Source of the DNA: Branchinecta lynchi
Lineage: Eukaryota; Arthropoda; Branchiopoda; Anostraca; Branchinectidae
DNA: 64,000 bases
NCBI GenBank assembly: GCA_023053575.1
Contig: JAKZAP010000006.1
Coordinates: 15,757,280 to 15,821,279, forward strand
Direction of reading: 5' to 3'
Shown in pieces: positions 1 through 12,400 of the stretch (position 1 is its first letter; each line of letters opens with the position of its first letter). Made by a program: the position numbers and the translations under genes. The notes beneath the pieces are model-generated. The model was given only the letters and a program-made list of their open reading frames with translations, did no database searches and was not told the origin of the DNA.

Positions 1-1433
1 GGATCAGTCTGGAAAGCCAAAAATTAGGACAAGAATGTTCAGTGAATCCGCGATTGCTAATTCCGAGGATTCAGGGCATCCGCGCCCACTCCAAATCGAG
101 TTGGCTCGACAAAATTAAACGTACTATGAGTTTGCAGTGTCATGGTATACAGTAGAGGTATGTTTATTTGAACAGTTACTTAGATGTGAAAAGCTCAGAA
201 TGGAGATCCAAAATACCTATTCAGGTGTTTTCATAGGCCCTTAATTACCTACTTTAGCTATCTCATAGTTGAAAGTCCTAATTCAACAAACGTGCAAATA
301 AGCTACTGTACAACATAAGGAATCCTGGTACGATACTGCACACCCTAGAAGATAATATAAGAATCAATAGTTACTTACAATCGCATCCGGGTAGTCTTTG
401 AATCCTTGAGTCAGCAATGACGTATTAGTCAGACTGACTGTAGAGACCCTCACAATCAGCGCAAAGAAATTCCTTATTTTTAAAGTGCTACACCCTCGGC
501 AATCAATCCGACAGTACGGTAATTATATGTTAAAATTATGAGTTTCGTCTCGAAGTAAATTTATGTTAATCCTGTAGTGCCGATTCCCACATTAAAAGAG
601 AAGCGAATAAAACGAAAAAGCCTCTTTTAGATAATGGCTAGGAACTTCGTCCATGTCAGTAAATTGTGAAACACGACTTCTCATTTAAATTCAGTGGGTG
701 AAACAAAAAGATTCTTAATTATGCTTGGGTGAGCTTGGGTGCCACTATTATACCCAAACTTCCAGGAAAGGGCAGGGCCCATTGGAGGGCTACAATTATC
801 TCTATTAAACGCTGGGATCTGTGGTGCGGGCATTCTCGTGTCTGGGTACACATGTCCTAAAATTTTACGACGTGGTTGTGTGAAGATGTTACCTTGATGA
901 TACCCTGGGGAGTGGTAGGTTCATCATCATCATAGACGTGTAGCCTACTGGACAGAACGGCACGAAAATAAATACCAGTAACCTTTGAAGCACGACCCTC
1001 TCCAGCTAGAAATGATCTTTTCACGATAAATTAACTCAGAAATATAATTTTTCGAAAACACCATTACTTTCCGCGTAAAATTAGTGGCACTTGTCGATTC
1101 TGTCTAACCTTTCCACTATCCGACGCGGAGGCCCGATGCAAAATATTCGAAATCATCGCGCTGTTGTTTAAAAGTGGCAAAATAAACAAAATAAAAAAGT
1201 CAAAAATATACAAATAGACATGATGGTCTGCCATGTCTTCTAAAACGTAAAAAACACGTGTAAATAATACGTATGAAAGAGTTATCGGCAGACCTTTAAG
1301 CTTTCAGCGAAGTTTGCGTTGCGTGGCTGGCAAAACTCGAATCTGCCGAAAAAGCGCCAAAAAGTATAAAAAGCAGAATAGCCTAAGCAAGTTCTTTACG
1401 AATTAACTACAGGAGAGGTGTGCGTCTTTGAGC

Positions 1434-1632
1434 TTTAAGCTCCGTTCACAAACATGCCTAGCCAAGCACAGATGGCTAGGCACGTGTCTATCATCACCGC
1501 TCACACCCATGCCCAGGCCCAGATTTTCAGCCAGGCACGGAGTTCCAGGCTGTAGAACTCGGGGCCTGGCTACGCCTGAGCACGTGCCTAGGCACCTGTG
1601 CATGGGTAGGCATGCTTGTGAACGCGGCTTTA
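1434..1632. repeat. Foldback element with CATGCCTA arms
   Basis: The left arm (ttaagctccgttcacaaaca, tgcctagcc, ggctaggcacgtg) reappears inverted at the right as cacgtgcctaggcacctgtg and ggcatgcttgtgaacgcggc. Arms are about 50-60 bases. Apparent Pro/Arg-rich frames on both strands come from this element. It is followed at 1679 by a GTAA microsatellite and a TTTATT-like retroposon tail. Confidence 0.75.
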
Positions 1633-1678
1633 CCTGAACTTGAACGGTGGATTTTCGGCTGATTATTGTGTACCATAG

Positions 1679-1740
1679 GTAAGTAAGTAAGTAAGTAAGT
1701 GTATTTGTAACCCACAAAATGTTTTACAAAATAAGAGTGT
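1679..1740 (-). repeat. GTAA microsatellite with retroposon-like tail
   Basis: The run (GTAA)5 is followed by gtgtatttgtaacccacaaa-atgttttacaaaataag. Similar arrangements of a short tandem word, then a TTTATT/TATTT word, then an ACAAAATA word occur near 9741, 15422, 29832, 45302 and 63602. Confidence 0.5.
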
Positions 1741-2182
1741 GGAGTAGAAGAGATAAATTGAAATAAAAAGAAAAGAACAAAAGACAACAAGAAAATAACA
1801 TACAAACAGACAATATGAATCAGCTATCAGCCAAAAAGTCTAATCAGTCGGTGATGCGGCAACAGACGTAGACAAGACTTCTGACGGAAATCAGAATGCA
1901 AATCTTGCAGCCGTGACAAATTGTCAGTAGCTCCGTAAGATTTAATAATCTTAGAATTACTGTGGGAGCGGGGCAGATACAGAAGAAACTTACAGTCGGA
2001 AGCCTAACGTCTTTTCTCATGGAGCTGAGCCGACAATTCCGGTAATGGAGTAGGACTAAAAATTCACAAGGAGAAGCTGTCTTTGGCAAATACAAGAAAG
2101 AAAGCCCGGCATAAACTGTTTTGATAGTAGTGTTTTCTGGAAGGACTTACTGGAGTCTTGGAAGAAATGGCATGGTTAGGCC

Positions 2183-2352
2183 CAGGCCCGTATCCAGGAA
2201 TTTATTTGGGGGGGGGTGCATGCGGATCGCACACAAAAGTACGAAAAACGACATAGATCAGAGGAAAAAGCCTATACAAATGAGTATTTTTGTATGTTTC
2301 GGGGTGGGTTTCAACCCCCTAACCCCCCCCCCCCTCCCTGGATACGGCCTTG
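2183..2352 (+). mobile_element. hAT-type MITE, CAGGCCCG family, copy 1
   Basis: Ends are CAGGCCCGTATCCAGG and CCTGGATACGGCCTTG, with identical flanks GTTAGGCC on both sides (2175-2182, 2353-2360). The body has a G tract, a conserved A/T core with acaaaagtacgaaaaacgac and aaaagcctat, then a C tract. No coding capacity; apparent Gly/Pro-rich frames come from the homopolymers. Confidence 0.93.
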
Positions 2353-4017
2353 GTTAGGCCACTGCACTGGAAAAGGACGGCACCGATCGGTCGCTCTATT
2401 CAGCAGAAAAAAGAAACTGAAACGTTTGGGATCTTTGTTCTACATGGTGGGTAAAGCAAGTAGCTTCTTTTGGTACTTAGAGAGGTCTAGGTACGTCTGT
2501 CTCCTATTCGTAGAAGGCTCGCAATCTTAAAATGTATATTTTTTTTTTTCTTTTTAAGTGTTGTATGTATAATGGGTCTAGAAACCGCAGTCAAAGTTAA
2601 ATAAATAAAATAAATAAATATTCGTTTCTTTGTTTAACCCATTGGGCTCCTTGTAGCGATGTTCTAAAACTTCGGTTTTTGTCTCACACAAATCGAACCA
2701 GTGCAAAATAACACTAAGGTCGCCAAGAACTCAAGAAAGTGACACACACTCGTATAGCAGCGACGATAGCATCCCTAGCGATGGCGAACGTCCCTACTGA
2801 AACTCATTCAGTCGTGCCTCAGCACTGGCTCCGATAACTTCGTATTCTGAACACAGCAAAAAAAAAAGATACAACCTCTCCTGTTTCCTCGATATCTGCA
2901 GACCGCATCTTAGCTTTACTAGAAATTTCTAAACTCACAAGTTTGTCTCGCTTTAAATGCCGCAAGCGTAGTGGGCGGCACTACGAGTATGGCCCGTTTG
3001 CGAAGCATGGGAAGCATAGTTCCTGGCGCTACTCCCTAGTGTTCTTTTGCTCTGAACGGAACTTCACTTTTGATCTAAAACCAAGACCGGGTAAGATTTC
3101 ATGCATCAAACATTTTCATCGTATGCAGCTACAGATTTCGAACAAAAAAAGAATATTCCCAAGAAGAATATTCGCAAGGATGAAATGAGATCGGAAACTC
3201 CGACTTTCACCGATGCTCATGATTAATCAAAGGGGATAGAGGTTCTCAATTAACAACGCGGAGGTGAATGATAATGTAAGATAATATAAAGAAATAATAA
3301 CAATAAAATAACAACGAAGGAGGTGAATGTTTGTCCAATTGTACTATTCTTTATGATACTTCGGTGGAAGAAGGACTTGTATGTACTACGAAACGAGAGC
3401 AATCTTGGTCTCAAGCAGAAACCGCGTAATTTTAGTCCATCTTTTATGGACTGTAACGTCCATTCGACAGAGTTAGTGGCTCAAAGGCCAGCAATGTCAA
3501 CCCTTGCAAGAATTTCCGCAGACACGACAAATAACCGACTCATCATCTTCAAGTTATCATATTCTTCTGTTTCCACATGTTTTCGTCGAGACAATAGAAA
3601 TTTGCCTCGCTGTGGGGAACAATGGCGGCGTCTGTCCCCATGAGTGTTTTGCTAGAATGATGAATATGCGATTTTCAATGAGTCTGCCATCCTCCCACTA
3701 TCAAATCCTCCGCCTGCTGTGAAACACGAGCTGTGACTCGGAAATTTACGATATTACTCTTTTAACAGCCCAGACTGACCGAACTCCAGTTAGCTCAGCA
3801 GTATTTTATATTTTTCGCGAGTAGGACTTAATACTTAAACCAGGAGAACAGTACGTATCCACTTGGAATACAAAAAATTGTCCACCTTACTGTGGGATGT
3901 TTGAGGTTGAAGGGTTGTCAGCTTCTAGAACTGGTGTACTTTGCGAGAGGAGTAATGCAAGCGTTGAGGTAAAGTGTCTCAATCAGAAATAACTGTAAAA
4001 AAAATTACCGAGGGTCC

Positions 4018-4196
4018 CAGCACCTGTTGTACACAATTTCCCGGCACCAGCCGAAAGCAGCGGTGCCGGCCATAAACAGGCGATTCGTGCTTCTAAACGG
4101 GATTTTGCTTCTAAGGCGTGACAACCGGTACCGGCAGCGGCCGGGCACCGCGGTCCCGGTACTTGCTGTACACTACAATCGAGTCCAGGCAGCCCC
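4018..4196 (+). repeat. GC-rich foldback element, family with 13.9 kb copy, copy 1
   Basis: The left end cacctgttgtacacaatttc-ccggcacc pairs with the right end ggtcccggtacttgctgtac. The interior is rich in ggtgccggc words. It is related in the opposite orientation to 13938-14152. Confidence 0.7.
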
Positions 4197-4545
4197 TCGA
4201 AAATTACAACCAAATCAGGTCTGATGTCAGTCGTATTTATGCAGTGAAGACGAAGCGATTTCCTTGTGGAAGCGCGGTTTCAAAGTGAACCAAGGGCCAA
4301 CCATTGGCACAGTACAAGGCCAGGACTTGACAACCCAGCTGCATAAACGCAGCTGTGAGTGAGGGGTCATAAAAGGCCCAATAAAAGGTCACATCCTATA
4401 TGTCTCGTTAGTTTCGGGACAAGATCAATACGAATGACATCCTAGTTTGGGATTGTTAAGCCTGGAGTGATAAGCCTGTTCTATATAAGATATGATTTCC
4501 GGGCTGTGCCGCTAAACGTACGAGGAACAGAACTATATGTAGTCC

Positions 4546-4681
4546 TTATCTTTAACTAGAAGGAAAAATGTTATTCAAATAGGCTTTATGCGTACAAGGG
4601 GGGCGTGGTTCCTCCTCCCTCTAATCTTAAACCTATTTATCAGTTAATATTCCTTGCCGCCCTCTTTCTAGTTAAAGATAA
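4546..4681. repeat. Short terminal-inverted-repeat element (MITE-like)
   Basis: Perfect 16-base inverted ends, TTATCTTTAACTAGAA (4546-4561) and TTCTAGTTAAAGATAA (4666-4681), around 104 bases without coding capacity. No clear target duplication, so the superfamily is not assigned. Confidence 0.7.
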
Positions 4682-6619
4682 AGAGTAATACCTAGGTATA
4701 ACCGTCTAGTATTGCGGCAAGATAGGTACAAATGAATCACTCATCTATACCGCCTTTTCTCGTGGCGCTTTCTAACTTAACTTAACCCATCTAAATTGTG
4801 TTGTGATTTGCCACTGCCGCAAGGCTTTAGCGTAATAAACTACTACTACTATAGATACCGTGGGCTGCAGCACCGGAGATACAAGCGGGAACATAAACAA
4901 GCAGAATTTCTCTATATCCGTCCTGGATATCACAGCCCAAACTCTGGAAAATTTGGGAAGAAGATACTGTTTTGTATCTTCACATCATCAGCGTCCTCAA
5001 CTGCCTCCTCGAGACTCACAGTGAAATAGGTTAAAGTTTGTCGGGGTATGTTCAGAGCAGTACAAGTTGCAAAAACGCCCAAGGAATAGAGAGCCGAGAT
5101 TTTAGTCACACTTGGGCGTGCTCTGCTGAAAGCAGCGTGAAGCAGAAAAACGCGATTACTCAAACATCATCGCATCCCGACAAGTGGTCTCCACCTTTTT
5201 AATACGCATATGAATGCGTGATCAAATTCCACTCTTTAGTGGGAGGTTGAGTCCAAAGGCGGATCCGAGACGATCAAGTCTGGCCTGATGGCAGTCAGTC
5301 CACCGAGCAGACGCTTCTGCTTCATGGTATTATTTCCAACTAGTATCATATCAAGGGCCCATGATTTTCACTTCATTTCATCTGCCAATTCGGGAGGTAT
5401 CTATCCAGGATACAAACCCTACTCTCTATATCAAGCTAGTTCATCTGCCGTGAAATATGTGGCAGGTTCATGACATTTCTCATGGTCAGGACGTCCGAGG
5501 GACGTCCGAGGGTCTAAAACAAATATGTAATAAGAGACAACACTGATTTCGTAGTCTTGGACAATGAAGTAATACAAAGCAAGAGAAAAGGCTTTCGCCT
5601 CTAAATAAATCTAAGAAATTTTGAGTAGTCGAACTAATCAGAGTTAAAAACATCATCGACAATTAGTAGTGGGTAAGTGGTGGTGGATAAGTAGTTGGAG
5701 AGAATAGTATTAAGTCTTTCATTTCACCTTTCATGGATAACCAGCATGACGAAGCTCAACGCCTGAGCCTCCAGCAGAAATAGTTTTCCATTGTCTTCAT
5801 CTGAGGTGCTGGTGACATGTTCAAACTTACCAGAAAAGACTTTAACAATACAATAGACGATGGAGCGGAAACTCTATCCTTTTCTTTCAGTACAAGACTG
5901 CACTAGAACTTTAATTATGAAGTTGGAAAATGAGTTCAGTGTCATGTTTCACATTTTGATAGCATATCAGACATATTACCTCGCTATCTTTACAGCCAAA
6001 ATGTCAGAAATAATACAGCGTCCATTCTGGTCGTCTTCTTCTAATGAGTGGTGTAAAGAATAAATATGCTCAGTTAAGCAACAACATCTTCGAATTAATG
6101 ACGGTATTGTTTCAAGTCAAAGAGCGAGGTTAAAAGGGTTAAGGACCAAGCAATCTAACCAAAGTAATTAGCATGTCCAATATGCGTGGTTTATCTTTTC
6201 GCCAAAGCGAATCAATAAATATTTATAGACATTATCGCGCCTCTTTCATCTTGGATCAAAAAGGTGCTTTGTTTAGTATGATATATTGGGCAAAGGTAGC
6301 GTCAAGGTGACTTGTGCAGACCCAAATCCTTACTAAATTTTGCTTCATCACCTTCTCCGGTGTCTAGTAAAATCGTCTTTGAAACTGCAGTTCAGTGAAA
6401 GTTCGTGACGATTCTCAGGATTCCAGTTCCGAGCTCCATGTGGTTAAGTTCCTATTAGCCCCCAATGATCATCACCATCCATCGACATTTAAAAAAAAAT
6501 ATCAACATTCAACTAATATGTGTTTAAGGATTAACTGAAAAGCCAACTTATTTTATTATCATTTAACTGAATACACAGATTTTGTTAAGGGATTTTTTTT
6601 GCTATGTGCTCGTTCAGAA

Positions 6620-6955
6620 TATCTACGACCGTCCTCGCAAAGCAAAATTTTACTATGACGCGGAAAATCTGAATCTCAACACAAACGTGGCTTTTTAGTG
6701 ACCAGTTGTGAGCTAGGTGACCGCTGCTCACTGCCTGAACACTTATTTTTCGCAAACCGCCGTCGTCAAACGGACAACAAAAAACAGGTACAAGCGCATA
6801 GAGGTACCACAAATCCAACAGGGAAAGTCCATTGTGCGAAAATCGACTATTCATGAATATGGGAGCAACGAAGTAACTCATTTCCATCGGGTCGTCAAGC
6901 CTATTGAAGTGAATAAGTCATGGGTCTCAGCCCTTTTCGGTTAAACTTTATCTAT
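6620..6955 (+). repeat. Dispersed repeat of about 330 bp, copy 1
   Basis: Shares gaccgtcctcgcaaag, aagcgcatagaggtaccaca and ccttttcggttaaactt with about 27385-27720 and 34560-34855. No long open frame is shared among the copies, so I treat it as an unclassified non-coding repeat. Confidence 0.65.
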
Positions 6956-7221
6956 ATTCCTTCAGCAGGAAAAAGGTACGAGCCTCCCTGTTGATGCGAG
7001 TTTTGCATTACCCTTCAGAGTAAAAATTGAAAGCTTCTCGTTTCTGTTCAGTAACTTATCGACATTTCGTACTATCTTTATCTGATGCATGCTGAGAATG
7101 AGGTAAGGGACCAGACCCCCGTCGATGACGTAAGGAACCAGACTACCTTCTACCCAGCTCCGACCAGCCTCTTACCCATTGGAAATTTACAAAATCGTAT
7201 CAGGGGAGCTAAGGACTCCTT

Positions 7222-7492
7222 GAGCCCAAGCTGACTGGGAAAAATATATTGAAAAAATTTCGAACAATGCATAAAACAGATACGTCAGCTACAATGCTTT
7301 TGCATCGATATTTCGGCCCTTTTTGGCAAGGGTCCTCGTCGGGCTGTTGAACTCCAGGGATAACGTTGGGGAAGGAAAGAATCTGCAATAAGCTTATTCG
7401 ATAGCCTGACGAGGACCCTTGCCAAGAAGGGCCGAAATATCGCTGCAAAAGCATCGTAGCTGACGTATCGGTTTTATTCATTGTTTCAATAT
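7222..7492. repeat. Palindromic element (TTTCGGCCCTTCTTGGCAAG family), two-armed copy
   Basis: Two arms of about 100 bases, from aatatattgaaaaaatttcg to ggcaagggtcctcgtcgggc, are repeated inverted at about 7408-7492, around a spacer of about 50-60 bases. A full hairpin is possible. A cccaagctgact word before the left arm recurs beside other copies. Confidence 0.8.
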
Positions 7493-7511
7493 ATGGTCGG
7501 GAACTGATACT

Positions 7512-7800
7512 CGGAGCGTGTGTCTTACTATAGTAACTAGAAGTTACCGTTTTTGTTCTGACCTCGTGAAAAGTTACTACGCTGACCGTTCCGACCTTCT
7601 CGAAATAGTAACTATTTACTTACTACGCTCGGAGCGTAGATAATTACGATATCTGCCCTCCCTGGGACGCGTTCGGAGGGATAAGCGCATGGCGCTATAT
7701 TTCGCGAAACTTGCTAAAGTAGACAAAATCGTTCAAGCCTTGACGCCAAGAGCCGTGACGTCATGCGTAGTTACTACGGTAACTAGGGTGGAACATGAAC
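7512..7800. mobile_element. Inverted-repeat element with GAGCGTGTTCCACCCT-type ends, copy 1 (decayed)
   Basis: The body shares cgttcaagccttgacg and ccgtgacgtcatgcgtagtt with copies at 32 and 34 kb. The right end agggtggaacatgaactc is a decayed form of the terminal word, and the left end is ggagcgtgtgtctt. Confidence 0.7.
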
Positions 7801-8180
7801 TCAGACATAGCCATGTTGGTTCGGTCTAGGAACTAACTTGCTAAACCATTCTCCCTCTGGATCTATCATCTATGGCGAACAAATGGGGATTAAATAGACC
7901 AATTTTATAATCGCCTCCCCCTAGAACATCTGATCTGCTGAATGATTTAGGCGATTGTGGGCCTCCTCTGCTGTGGAGGTATTACCGAGTACTATGTTAC
8001 CGAATACTATTTAAAGACGACCTCATTAATAATAATAAAAAAACTTAAAGCACACTTCGCACTATTTGTTGTTTGTGTTCCAATATTCAAAACTATCTGA
8101 ATACTGTAAAACTAGGCTCTTCTTTTAACATATTATCAAGATATTATCCACGGCTTTGGCTGTTCTAAGCCTTTTCCCAA

Positions 8181-8300
8181 AGGCTTTTCCCTCTGATCCA
8201 TGTGTTTTTTGTACGTTTTTGTCCGCCCAGCAGGCAATACCCCCCCCCTCGAAAGGCAACCCCCCCCCCCCCCCGAAATAAATTCCTGGATACGGGCCTG
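8181..8300 (-). mobile_element. hAT-type MITE, CAGGCCCG family, copy 2, truncated
   Basis: Homology begins inside the element at aggcttttccctctgatc and runs to the intact end ...GGATACGGGCCTG at 8300. The other terminal repeat and one G/C tract are missing, so no target duplication can be matched. It is joined to sequence (8085-8180) that resembles part of the duplicated block at 55.9 and 56.7 kb. Confidence 0.8.
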
Positions 8301-9107
8301 ATCTCCGGGCTTAAGAACTAATGAATACAATTACAGAAGTAGGCTGCATTGGTATAATAGGTATGACGGGTCCTTTAAAGCTCTATTTCGTGGTTCTCCT
8401 TCCGCTTGAGTCGTATTCAGTCCGATAATCAAGTCAAGGAACTATACATTCGCCTTTTTTCGGGTTGTTTAAGTTGGGCACCTCTTATTGACTCCTCTGT
8501 GTAGATCCGCGGCTCACGATGAAATTTCTACTGCAATTCTGCTGAAATTCGTTCAGGGAATATAACAGATTATCAAATTAGCAACAACATATTTATGAGG
8601 TTTTATATCAATTTGGAAATGGGTCATCTTACGAACTTTTGTTGTTTTTCTTTAATTTATTTTCTTTCTTTCTCGGGGTTTGTTGCTATCTAGTATAAGG
8701 AAGTGTGATACCTAAAAAAATGTCACAGCAAAGTGAGTGGGTTTGTGTGATGCAAAAGCTGAAGACTGGGTCATGATTTGGAAGTCCAGGTGAGTATAGG
8801 TACTTGAAGCACTTCATTCATTGCTTCTAAGCTTTCCCTTATCCTGACAAAGGTAAAAAAAGAAATAATGAAAACTGCGGAACAGCAGCTGCACCAATCT
8901 TGTGAATGCCCCATATTTCATCTCGGCGCCCCGGCCCCACTACCTCGCATGACACCTATTTATTGACACCCATGCTATCACGGTGTTCTCTATCTGCAGT
9001 TTATCAGCTATATTTTCAAGCTAAAAGGAGTCATTTCTTCCGATTGTTTCTTCTTCTTCTCTTTTCCTTATGTTTTGTATCTTTTTGCTCCTTAATGTTT
9101 GGTGCAG

Positions 9108-9296
9108 AGCCAAATTCCCTACCGGCGCGAGATGGAGTCGCCGTCAAACAACGTTTTCAACTTTCAATTGGTCAACAGTTGGGTTCTTGCTTTGCTTGAG
9201 TGAGGTTGTTGTATGAGGCTGTTAAAGTCGGCGATGGCGTGAAAGTGGGAGAGAGGATAGTGCTAAGGATACATAGAGGAATCAAGTGGCTAGATA
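9108..9296 (+). promoter_or_regulatory. Candidate 5' untranslated segment with splice acceptor and two small upstream ORFs
   Basis: A long pyrimidine-rich tract (about 9036-9100) ends in gtgcag at 9102-9107, a good splice acceptor. This suggests that the coding exon may be preceded by another, untranslated exon upstream. If transcription includes 9108-9296, the leader contains an ATG at 9132 opening a 23-codon frame that stops at 9203, and a second short frame from about 9213. Both end before the integrin ATG. This is inference from signals only; the transcription start was not identified. Confidence 0.35.
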
Positions 9297-9475
9297 ATGT
9301 GTGTGATGCAACTCCCAAGTGTTTTGTTGTATCTTTCGTGCTGTATTTGCACTTTCGGGTTCAACTTGGAGCCCCGATTGGCAATCGTGAAACATGGAAG
9401 CTTGGATTCTTATTTTGGATACTCAGTTGCTGAACACCAGATGACAGATGATGACGATGAAGTCATAAGCAGCTG
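9297..9475 (+). CDS. Integrin alpha exon 1 (signal peptide and start of blade 1)
   Basis: Encodes residues 1-59 plus two bases of codon 60. The ATG at 9297 has A at -3 and an in-frame TAG only six bases upstream (9291-9293), so translation in this frame cannot start earlier in this exon. A hydrophobic stretch (LPSVLLYLSCCICTFG, about residues 6-21) is a good secretory signal peptide, and the mature chain would start near FNLEPRLAIVKHG. Integrin alpha chains usually begin with a similar FNLD/FNLE stretch. The FG-GAP strand SYFGYSVAEHQ follows, then an acidic run (TDDDDE). The donor is G|gtaag at 9476. The split TG|G codon becomes Trp when joined to exon 2. Confidence 0.93.
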
Positions 9476-12400
9476 GTAAGATCAATTTTTCACCCTCTGC
9501 TAATACTAATAACTTAGGCCTAGTCTAACCAGGGGCGGTTCGAAGGGCTGGGGCATGGGGGTTGACAACTTCAAAATGTACGACTGGCTAAAAACATAGC
9601 ACTACAGGCTCAAGAAATATAACGTTATAAGTTTTAAAACGTTACGGAATGTCATTGTAGTAATAAAACAATAAACAAATAAGTAACAGGGATTATGCGA
9701 TGCCGTTCATATTAAATTTCGCTGGAGAGAGACAAGCCTCGTTACCAGTTCAGTTCAGTTCAATTTTATTAAATTCAAAATAAATGAACAAAATAAGATT
9801 CGACCCCTACAAAGCTCCTTGACCCGTTATATAGGCGTTAATACCAAAATAATAACAAATGAACGAGTCTCTTCATAATTACAGTAAAATAAAGAAAAAA
9901 CAATTGAAGAATTTGTTTTATTTTTACTTACCGCTCCATCCTCCAAGTTCACCTCCAGGTCCACGCAGATGGCATATCTAACTGAAGCTCCGAGCAAAAG
10001 TCAACTAGGCTACTCCTATACAACTCCTACCTTTTAATGTAGCTGAGACCCCAATACTCAAGCTTAAAACCGCACATAAATAATGTACACTTCTACTAAA
10101 TAGAAATAGGATAGGACTACAAAAGAGCCACAGGCAAATTTCTTAAATCGGCCCTTATTCGGCAATATTCGACCACTTCCAACACAAATTCTTGCTTTTA
10201 ACGTGGCTCAGATCCCAAGCAGCAGCTTTACCAATATGTATACTCAAGACCAATTTAAACTGAGCGCCGCCGGCAAGTTTTTGGGATCCCAAAACGTAAG
10301 TGGAGGGATACCTATGACATCGCAAAAGTTGTCCGTCTGTCCGTCCGTCCGTCCGTCCGTCCGTCCGTCCGTCTGTAAGCACGATAACTCTCGAAGGGAA
10401 TGAGATATTTTGATGAAACTTGGTGTGAGGGTTCGTTGGGTCGTCGGACCAGTCAAGTTCGTAGATGGGCTTTGTAGCTCTACATTTAGGGGTGGGGGAG
10501 GGGATTCAAATTAAGGGACAAACAAAATATTTTGAAACAGCTAATGTGATAGTCGATTATGGGGTAAGAAGACATGCTGAACACGATGGTGAAAACCATT
10601 TTGTCGTCGGACATGTAGTTCGCCCGGAATCCGGCCAAAACCGGAAAGTTTGTCGAAAGTACAAGTTTTATTTGAAGTTGATTAGATGTTCGATTTAGGG
10701 GTAGGAAGACATGCTGAAGACGATGGCGTAAATTATTTTCTCGACGGACAAGTATTTCGCCCGGAATCCGGCCCAAACCGGAAAGTTTGTTGAAAGTAAA
10801 AGTTTTATTTGAAATTGATTAGATGTTCGATTTAGAGGTAGGAAGACATGCTGAAGACGATGGTGAAAACTATTTTCTCGATGGACAACTATTTCGCCCG
10901 GAATTCGGCCCAAACCGGAAAGTTTGTTGAAAGTAAAAGTTGTATTTGAAGTTGATTAAATGTTGGATTTAGAGGTAGGGAGACATGCTGAAGACGATGG
11001 TGAAAACTATTTTCTCGACGGACAAGTATTTCGACCGGAATCCGGCCCAAACCGGAAAGTTTGTCAAAATTAAAAGTTTTGTTTGGAGTTGATTAGATGT
11101 TTGATTTAGGGCAAGAAGACATGCTGAACCCTTATGTGAAAACAAGTTTCTACCCGGACATGTAGTTCGTCCGAAATCCGGCCAAAACCGGAAAACTGTT
11201 GGAAGTCAAAGTTTTATTTCTAGTTGATTAGATAAGCGATTTAGGGGTAAGAAGAGATGCTGAGTCCCTGTGTGACAATCGTATTTTACCCGGACATATA
11301 GTTCGACCGGAATCCGGCTGGAATCGGAAAATTTGTTATAAGCTAAATTTCTATTTGAAGTTGATTAGATGTTCATTACTGGGGAAAGAAGATACCCTGA
11401 TTTCGTCTTTGAGCTTTCTTTTTTCGCCGGACAAGTAGTTCTGGAGTTCGGCCGGAACCGGGAAATTGGCAGAAGTGGCAGGAAGTTTTCGTCAAAACAG
11501 ATATGACTTATAGGGGTAAACACACATGCTGAATCCAAATCTGAACTTGGTTTTCTCAGGTGATTAGCTATTTGGCCTTAATCTGTTTCTGAATTTTAAT
11601 TGTAAAAATGTTCAAGGAGTCTGGCGAAGACTGGATCTGGCTAAGACAAGACCCAGTTGTCTGGATCAGATATTGAATTTTTGGGATCCCATCGAAACCT
11701 TTGGTCTTGTTTCTTATCCGACCTTTTACTGGCATTTCTAGCTTTTAAGGTGGCTGAAATCTTAGGCCTAAGACACCAAAATTACGGGCCATTCAACCAG
11801 ATAGCGAGTAGGCTACTATGAAAGACGGCACAGGTAAAGTTTTCGGAAACATTTATATCTGTTTGCACCCCGAAAACTCCCAAACAGAGTCGGATATTAT
11901 TTCGGAAGTTGGTACGTGGCAGTGCTTCCACTTTGAGTTTTGACTACAAAAGCATAGTGCGATCATCAGGCCCGTCATACAGTGCTCACAAAGCCTGGTA
12001 ATGTGCAAACCTTACTCCGCAAGCCATTTAAAAAAAATAAACCTGTTTCTTTTTAAGATAACGAGATTTTTGCACAAAACCAGATAGGATAATGTTGAAA
12101 GGTCGCGCCGCAGGCGAGATTTTCGAAAATCAGCCTGTTTTCAGCGCCACGGAGTGAAATTCACGGTTTTGTATCAAAGCCGTATCCAGGGGGGGGGGGG
12201 GGTTAGGGGGTTGAACCCCCCCCCCCCCCCGAAACATACAAAAATAATCATTTTTATAGGCTTTTCCCTCTGATTTATGTCTTTTTTGTACTTTTTTGTC
12301 CGACCTGCAGGCAACCCCCCCCCCCCCCGAAAATAATTCCTGGATACGGGCCTGTTTTGTATGTATGTCACTCTGACAAGTTCGAAACTTCCGATTGTCA

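Larger units (their letters stand above)
1..9107. other. Upstream intergenic DNA without a recognisable gene
   Basis: No open frame here exceeds about 105 codons, and none resembles a known family. The stretch holds foldback elements (about 1434-1632, 4018-4196), a short inverted-repeat element (4546-4681), an intact CAGGCCCG MITE (2183-2352), a truncated one (8181-8300), a palindromic element (about 7222-7492), a TGACGTCA-bearing element (about 7512-7800) and a dispersed 330-bp repeat (about 6620-6955). A GTAA microsatellite lies at 1679-1700. About 1-1400, 2530-4000, 4700-6600 and 8330-9000 hold nothing that I can identify. The integrin promoter and any leading 5' exon probably lie somewhere in this stretch, but I cannot place them. 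Confidence 0.6.

Noticed and set aside
1403..1717. Overlapping 104-, 92- and 69-codon frames on both strands
   Set aside because: They lie in a palindromic foldback and a GTAA microsatellite; the symmetry of the arms explains open frames on both strands.
2216..2530. Gly/Pro-rich frames such as ARPVSRN-like and GGGGG peptides at many sites
   Set aside because: They are translations of the CAGGCCCG MITEs; the same DNA is flanked by 8-bp duplications and occurs in both orientations.
10155..10382. Frames with DGRTDGRTDGRTDG or SVRPSVRPSV repeats
   Set aside because: They are translations of the GTCC microsatellite in the GGGATCCC elements.
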